Shown here: in pieces, positions 60,298 to 64,000 of the stretch
Numbering within the stretch: the stretch's first letter is position 1
Layout: each line of letters begins with the position of its first letter
DNA from: Buchnera aphidicola (Meitanaphis elongallis)
GTDB lineage: Bacteria; Pseudomonadota; Gammaproteobacteria; Enterobacterales; Enterobacteriaceae
DNA: 64,000 bases
NCBI GenBank assembly: GCA_039830015.1
Contig: CP140033.1
Location: 310,001 to 374,000, forward strand
Reading direction: 5' to 3'
Notes under the pieces: model-generated
The model's database searches: none
The model's input: the letters and a program-made list of their open reading frames with translations, nothing else
Told to the model about the DNA's origin: nothing
Position numbers and translations under genes: made by a program

Positions 60298-61614
60298 AAG
60301 CTTTAAACATATTTTCCATAAATATTTTTTCTTTGATTAAATGTAAAATAGATCGAGAAAAAATTTTATTATCTTTAATTGTTCCACACCCATCACATTG
60401 TGGACAAATATAGTGACTAAATTTATTAATAGATGAACTAAGACGTTGCCTAGACATTTCTAGTAAACCAAATTTAGAGATGTTCCCCATCTTAACGCGT
60501 GCACGATCCTTCTTAACAACACTTCGTAAGTGATTTATAACTAAATTGCGATGACTAGGAGTAGTCATATCAATAAAATCAATTACAATTAATCCCCCTA
60601 AATCTCTCAATCGTAGTTGACGAGAAATTTCATCTGCAGCTTCTAAATTTGTATTAAGTGCAGTTTCTTCTATATCTAAACCTTTTGTAGAGTGAGATGA
60701 ATTTATATCAATAGCAGTTAATGCTTCCACAACATCGATTATAATAGAACCACCAGACGGTAATTTTACTTTACGCTGAAATACAGAATCAATTTGAGAC
60801 TCTATCTGATAATAGCTAAATATAGAATCTTTTCCAGTATACAACTTAATTTTATGTTTAAAATCAAATCGTCCTAATAAAAGCATATATTGATATATAA
60901 AGCGCAATATTATTGCATTGTCTACTAAAATTTCATCAATATCTTGATGAAGATGATCTCGTAAAGATCGAATAATAATATTACTTTCTTGATGAATTAA
61001 ACATGGTGCAGAACTAATTTTAGCTATTTTCTTAATTTTATTCCAACGTCTTAATTGAAGATTTAAGTCCCATTGTAATATCTCTATTGATTTTCCTATT
61101 CCAGCTGTTCTAACAATTAATCCCATATTACTAGGAAATTTCAATAAAAATAATAACTGTTTTAAATATGTTCTATGTTCTCCTTCAATTTTTCTAGATA
61201 TTCCTCTAATTCCTGGACTATTCGGCATAAGTACTAGATAACTACCAGCCAAACTTATAAAAGTTGTTAATGAAGCACCTTTGTCTCTTATTTCTTCTTT
61301 ATATATTTGAACAATACACTCTTGTCCTATTTTTAAGATATCCCTAATATTAGAATGAACCTTATTAATACTATTATCTGAAAAATATTTGTTAGTAACT
61401 TCCTTCGATGGTAAAAAACCATGCTTACACGATCCATAATCAACAAACGCTGCTTCTAAACTTGGTTCAATACGAATAACTATCCCTTTATAAATGTTTG
61501 ACTTTTTTTTTTGTAATTTAAACATTCAATATCCAAATTATATAATCTTTGACCGTCTACAAGAGCAACACGGAGCTCTTCTATTGAAGTAGCATTAATT
61601 AACATTCTTTTCAT
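60257..61614 (-). CDS. rne: Ribonuclease E catalytic region, frameshifted in an A10 run and truncated
   Basis: RNase E makes the main endonucleolytic cuts in mRNA decay and rRNA and tRNA processing. The start at ATG 61614 gives [20 protein letters not shown], the usual N-terminus. Ten A (coding strand; T at 61503-61512) then break the frame, and the other frame goes on with KKKSNIYKG. Eleven A would restore it. The S1 domain, the DNase I-like catalytic parts ALTAIDINS and IVIDFIDM, and the zinc-link CPQCDG are present. Then the protein ends after only 452 residues in all. E. coli has 1061, so the small dimer domain and the degradosome scaffold are lost. Confidence 0.88.
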
Positions 61615-61945
61615 TATAATTTATCTCGTTTATACATTAACAAAAAGTAAATATATTTAATATTTATATAATGATAATTTAAAATTATTTTGATACATAA
61701 ACACAAAAATTTTTGTTATTTCTTTATGAACTATTATTCACATATTTTATATGTGAAATATTTATTTCAAACCAGTAAATGTATATTTATTTTCTAATGT
61801 AATATATGATGATACATTGTATTGCAATAAATACACATTTCAAAACATTATAATTACAACTTATCTCTAAATTAAAAAAATATTTTAATTAATATTATTG
61901 TAATATTTATAAAATTTATTTATTTTATAATACATAGGATAATCA
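61615..61945. promoter_or_regulatory. Divergent rne/rluC spacer
   Basis: These 331 bases separate the divergent rne and rluC genes, the same arrangement as in E. coli, where the rne leader is an autoregulatory RNA. I cannot recognise the E. coli leader hairpins in this AT-rich sequence. No ORF or tRNA is present. Confidence 0.35.
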
Positions 61946-62908
61946 ATGGTAACTAAAATTTTACCTTTATCATATACATATATTACGAAAAAAAATGCAG
62001 AACAAAGAATAGATAATTTTTTAAACAACAAATTTAAACAATTACCTAAAAACAAAATTTATAAAATGTTAAGAACAGGGCAAATAAGAATAAATAAAAA
62101 ACGCATCAAACCTAAATATAAATTACAAATAGGAGACTACATAAAAATTCCTCCTATTACAAATATATGTATAGAAAAAAAGAACACAACTGCAAATAAA
62201 AAGCTGTTGTCTTTAATTTCTAATAATATCTTATATGAAGATAATTATCTACTAATACTAAACAAACCATCTGGTATAGCAGTACATAGCGGAAGCGGAA
62301 TTAACTATGGAATTATAGAGTGTCTTAGAATACTGTATCATGAAAATACATATCTTGATTTAGTTCATAGATTAGATAGATGGACATCAGGTGCTTTAAT
62401 AATAGCTAAAAAACGTTCTACATTATGTGAATTACATAAACAACTTAGAGAACAAAAAATTAAAAAAAAATATTTAGCTTTAGTACATGGGTGTTGGCCT
62501 AAAAACTTAAAATATGTTACTGCTCCTTTATTAAAGATCCAATCAAATAATGATCACATTGTTAAAATAAATAATAACTATGGAAAATTTTCAAAAACTT
62601 GTTTTAAAATAAAAAAAAGATATACTAATAATACTTTAATGTCAATCACTCCAATTACTGGAAGAACTCATCAAATTCGAGTACATGCTCAATACGTTAA
62701 TCATCCAATTGTTTTAGACAAAAAATATGGTAAAATCAATTTGGATAATATAATTAAAAACAATTGTTCTTCCAGAAGATTATTGTTACATGCTAGTTCT
62801 ATTAGTTTTTTTCATCCAAAAAAACAAGAATTTATTGATATCATAGCACCAATAGATAAAGAATTTAAAAAAACATTAAATAATTTTTCAAAAAATTATG
62901 CTGTTTAA
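61946..62908 (+). CDS. rluC: 23S rRNA pseudouridine synthase RluC
   Basis: RluC makes pseudouridines 955, 2504 and 2580 of 23S rRNA in E. coli. The 320-residue protein (E. coli 319) has an N-terminal S4 RNA-binding domain (RIDNFLNNKF, KMLRTGQIRINKKRIKP) and the catalytic aspartate in HRLDRWTSGA (Asp144, same position as E. coli). TPITGRTHQIRVHAQYVNHPI, given in part as GRTHQIRVHAQY, follows. The usual HRLDRDTSG has Trp for the second Asp, which is not the catalytic one. AGGATAATCA leads to the ATG. Confidence 0.95.
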   Translation: MVTKILPLSYTYITKKNAEQRIDNFLNNKFKQLPKNKIYKMLRTGQIRINKKRIKPKYKLQIGDYIKIPPITNICIEKKNTTANKKLLSLISNNILYEDNYLLILNKPSGIAVHSGSGINYGIIECLRILYHENTYLDLVHRLDRWTSGALIIAKKRSTLCELHKQLREQKIKKKYLALVHGCWPKNLKYVTAPLLKIQSNNDHIVKINNNYGKFSKTCFKIKKRYTNNTLMSITPITGRTHQIRVHAQYVNHPIVLDKKYGKINLDNIIKNNCSSRRLLLHASSISFFHPKKQEFIDIIAPIDKEFKKTLNNFSKNYAV

Positions 62909-63111
62909 AACTAAGTTATTATTTTAGAGCATAATATTTATACATAATTTTAATTCATTTTTAGTTCTTCTGCTAAGATATTTATTTTCACACTAATTTC
63001 ACATATAAAATTTCAATTTTTATATAAAACATTTATCAATAAATATTAATGTCTTTAATTATATATATTAAACATTTGTTATAAAATATTTCAAATAACA
63101 GGAAAATATAA

Positions 63112-63276
63112 ATGGCAGTACAAAAAAACAAACCAACCCGTTCTAAAAGAGGAATGCGAAGATCACATGATTATTTACGAATTCCATTGTTATCTATAGA
63201 CAAAACATCGGGAGAAATGCACGTTAGACATCACATTACTAAAAAAAAATATTATAAAGGTATAAAAGTATTTTAA
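63112..63276 (+). CDS. rpmF: 50S ribosomal protein L32
   Basis: L32 is a small protein of the large ribosomal subunit. The 54-residue protein reads [20 protein letters not shown], almost identical to E. coli L32 (57). It continues with [17 protein letters not shown] and ends YYKGIKVF, a little shorter than E. coli. CAGGAAAATATAA precedes the ATG. In E. coli plsX and fabH follow before fabD. Here a hairpin and a 223-base spacer lead directly to fabD. Confidence 0.98.
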   Translation: MAVQKNKPTRSKRGMRRSHDYLRIPLLSIDKTSGEMHVRHHITKKKYYKGIKVF

Positions 63277-63303
63277 ATTGTAAATCACATTTATATATTA
63301 AAT

Positions 63304-63332
63304 AATAATGCTATTAATAAAGTAGCATTATT
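63304..63332 (+). terminator. Hairpin after rpmF
   Basis: AATAATGCTA (63304-63313) and TAGCATTATT (63323-63332) form a perfect 10-bp stem with a 9-base loop, 27 bases after the rpmF stop. It separates rpmF from fabD, which share an operon in E. coli. Confidence 0.55.
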
Positions 63333-63499
63333 ACGTAACATTGTTTATTATTTAAACATATAAATTATTAATTATTACTACAATGCACTTGATTAAAACA
63401 TATATTTTTAATTAAAAACATTGACTTATTCGTAGAACATAAATTTAAAATATACAATTTTAAATATTAACTTTTAAAACAATTCTAGAAGAAAAATTA

Positions 63500-64000
63500 A
63501 TGCGTTTATATTCTATATTATTTCCTGGGCAAGAACCACAAAACGTACATGCATTATATTTACTAATAAAACAATATCGTATTATAAAAAGAACTTTTGA
63601 AGAATCTTCTGAATATATTAGATATGATTTAAACAAGTTAATAAAAAATAATTTACAAAGAAAAATAAATAAAAGTAAATATAACAAATTCATTGCACTA
63701 ACATCATCTATTGCCATATATAGATTATGGAAACACAAAACCAAAATAAATCCACATATATTAGCAGGACATAGCTTAGGAGAATATTCTGCATTAATAT
63801 GTTCGGAATCTTTAGCATTTCAAGATGCTATAAAATTAATTGTTTTTCGTGATAAATTCATGAGAGAATCTATGGAAAATAAACTAGGAGCTATGCATGT
63901 AATAATAGGATTAAAACAATCTGATATTGAAAAAATTTTAAAAGATTTGAAAAATATAAAAACAGTTTCAATAGCTTGTATCAATACTCAACATCAAATC
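63500..64000 (+). CDS. fabD: Malonyl-CoA-ACP transacylase, 3' end cut by window
   Basis: FabD transfers malonyl groups to acyl carrier protein to feed fatty acid synthesis, and also supplies the malonyl-ACP used by BioC. The visible 167 codons start at ATG 63500 after AGAAG, with ILFPGQEPQ and the nucleophile in GHSLGEYSA (Ser92, same position as E. coli). The oxyanion Gln11 is kept, but the following Gly of the usual FPGQGSQ is Glu. The frame is open to the right edge. The N-terminal region between residues 20 and 70 is divergent and Lys-rich. Confidence 0.93.
   Translation, partial: MRLYSILFPGQEPQNVHALYLLIKQYRIIKRTFEESSEYIRYDLNKLIKNNLQRKINKSKYNKFIALTSSIAIYRLWKHKTKINPHILAGHSLGEYSALICSESLAFQDAIKLIVFRDKFMRESMENKLGAMHVIIGLKQSDIEKILKDLKNIKTVSIACINTQHQI

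Noticed and set aside
63460..63744. Reverse-strand 94-residue frame at the start of fabD
   Set aside because: It overlaps the coding strand of FabD, whose motifs FPGQ and GHSLGEYSA are clear; the reverse frame resembles nothing.

Overview
The window is a stretch of a strongly reduced, AT-rich gammaproteobacterial genome. Nearly every protein is a close match to an Escherichia coli counterpart, and gene order follows the Buchnera aphidicola backbone: glyA, bio genes, pgl, lolCDE, gapA, fldA, phrB, ybgI, sucAB, gpmA, pfkA, glpF, tpiA, rpsA, cmk, aroA, serC, serS, trxB, infA, aspS, znuBC, mepM, pyk, zwf, htpX, yoaE, tsaB, minCDE, murJ, pyrC, flg genes, rne, rluC, rpmF, fabD. The presence of bioC and bioF beside bioABD, together with pal and minCDE, makes me think of the Baizongia pistaciae (Bp) lineage. 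That strain-level guess is from memory and unchecked. I see no mobile elements, CRISPR arrays, prophage or rRNA.

Layout. 1-7 kb: end of glyA, a biotin cluster (bioBFCD divergent from bioA), then pgl. 7-8.7 kb: 1.7 kb without genes, where mfd lies in E. coli. 8.7-12.1 kb: the LolCDE lipoprotein exporter and a small, very basic 56-residue ORF I cannot assign. 12-16.6 kb: gapA, fldA, phrB, ybgI. 16.7-25.7 kb: sucAB, pal, gpmA, pfkA, glpF, tpiA. 26-33 kb: rpsA, cmk, aroA, serC, serS, lolA, all leftward. 33-39.8 kb: trxB, infA, aspS, znuBC, mepM. 39.8-50.7 kb: pyk, zwf, htpX, yoaE, tsaB, minCDE, rsmC. 50.7-51.2 kb: tRNA-Leu, tRNA-Cys, tRNA-Ser. 51.2-60 kb: murJ, pyrC and a flagellar basal-body cluster without flgD, flgE, flgK or flgL. 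60-64 kb: truncated rne, rluC, rpmF and the start of fabD.

The strongest unusual signal is a set of six genes (lolD, ybgI, cmk, lolA, mepM, rne) whose reading frame is broken inside a 9- to 11-base A or T run. In all six the repair is the same, one extra base in the run, and the repaired length is close to that of E. coli except for the otherwise truncated rne. No other disabling change separates the two halves. This fits the transcriptional slippage rescue at poly(A) tracts described for insect endosymbionts, although systematic undercalling of homopolymers by the sequencer would look the same. Two of the six (lolA, lolD) belong to one pathway.

Functionally the region supplies late biotin synthesis, parts of glycolysis and the pentose phosphate pathway, 2-oxoglutarate dehydrogenase E1 and E2, serine and shikimate steps, pyrimidine synthesis, translation, division-site placement, lipoprotein sorting (clients visible here: Pal and FlgH) and a hookless flagellar basal body.
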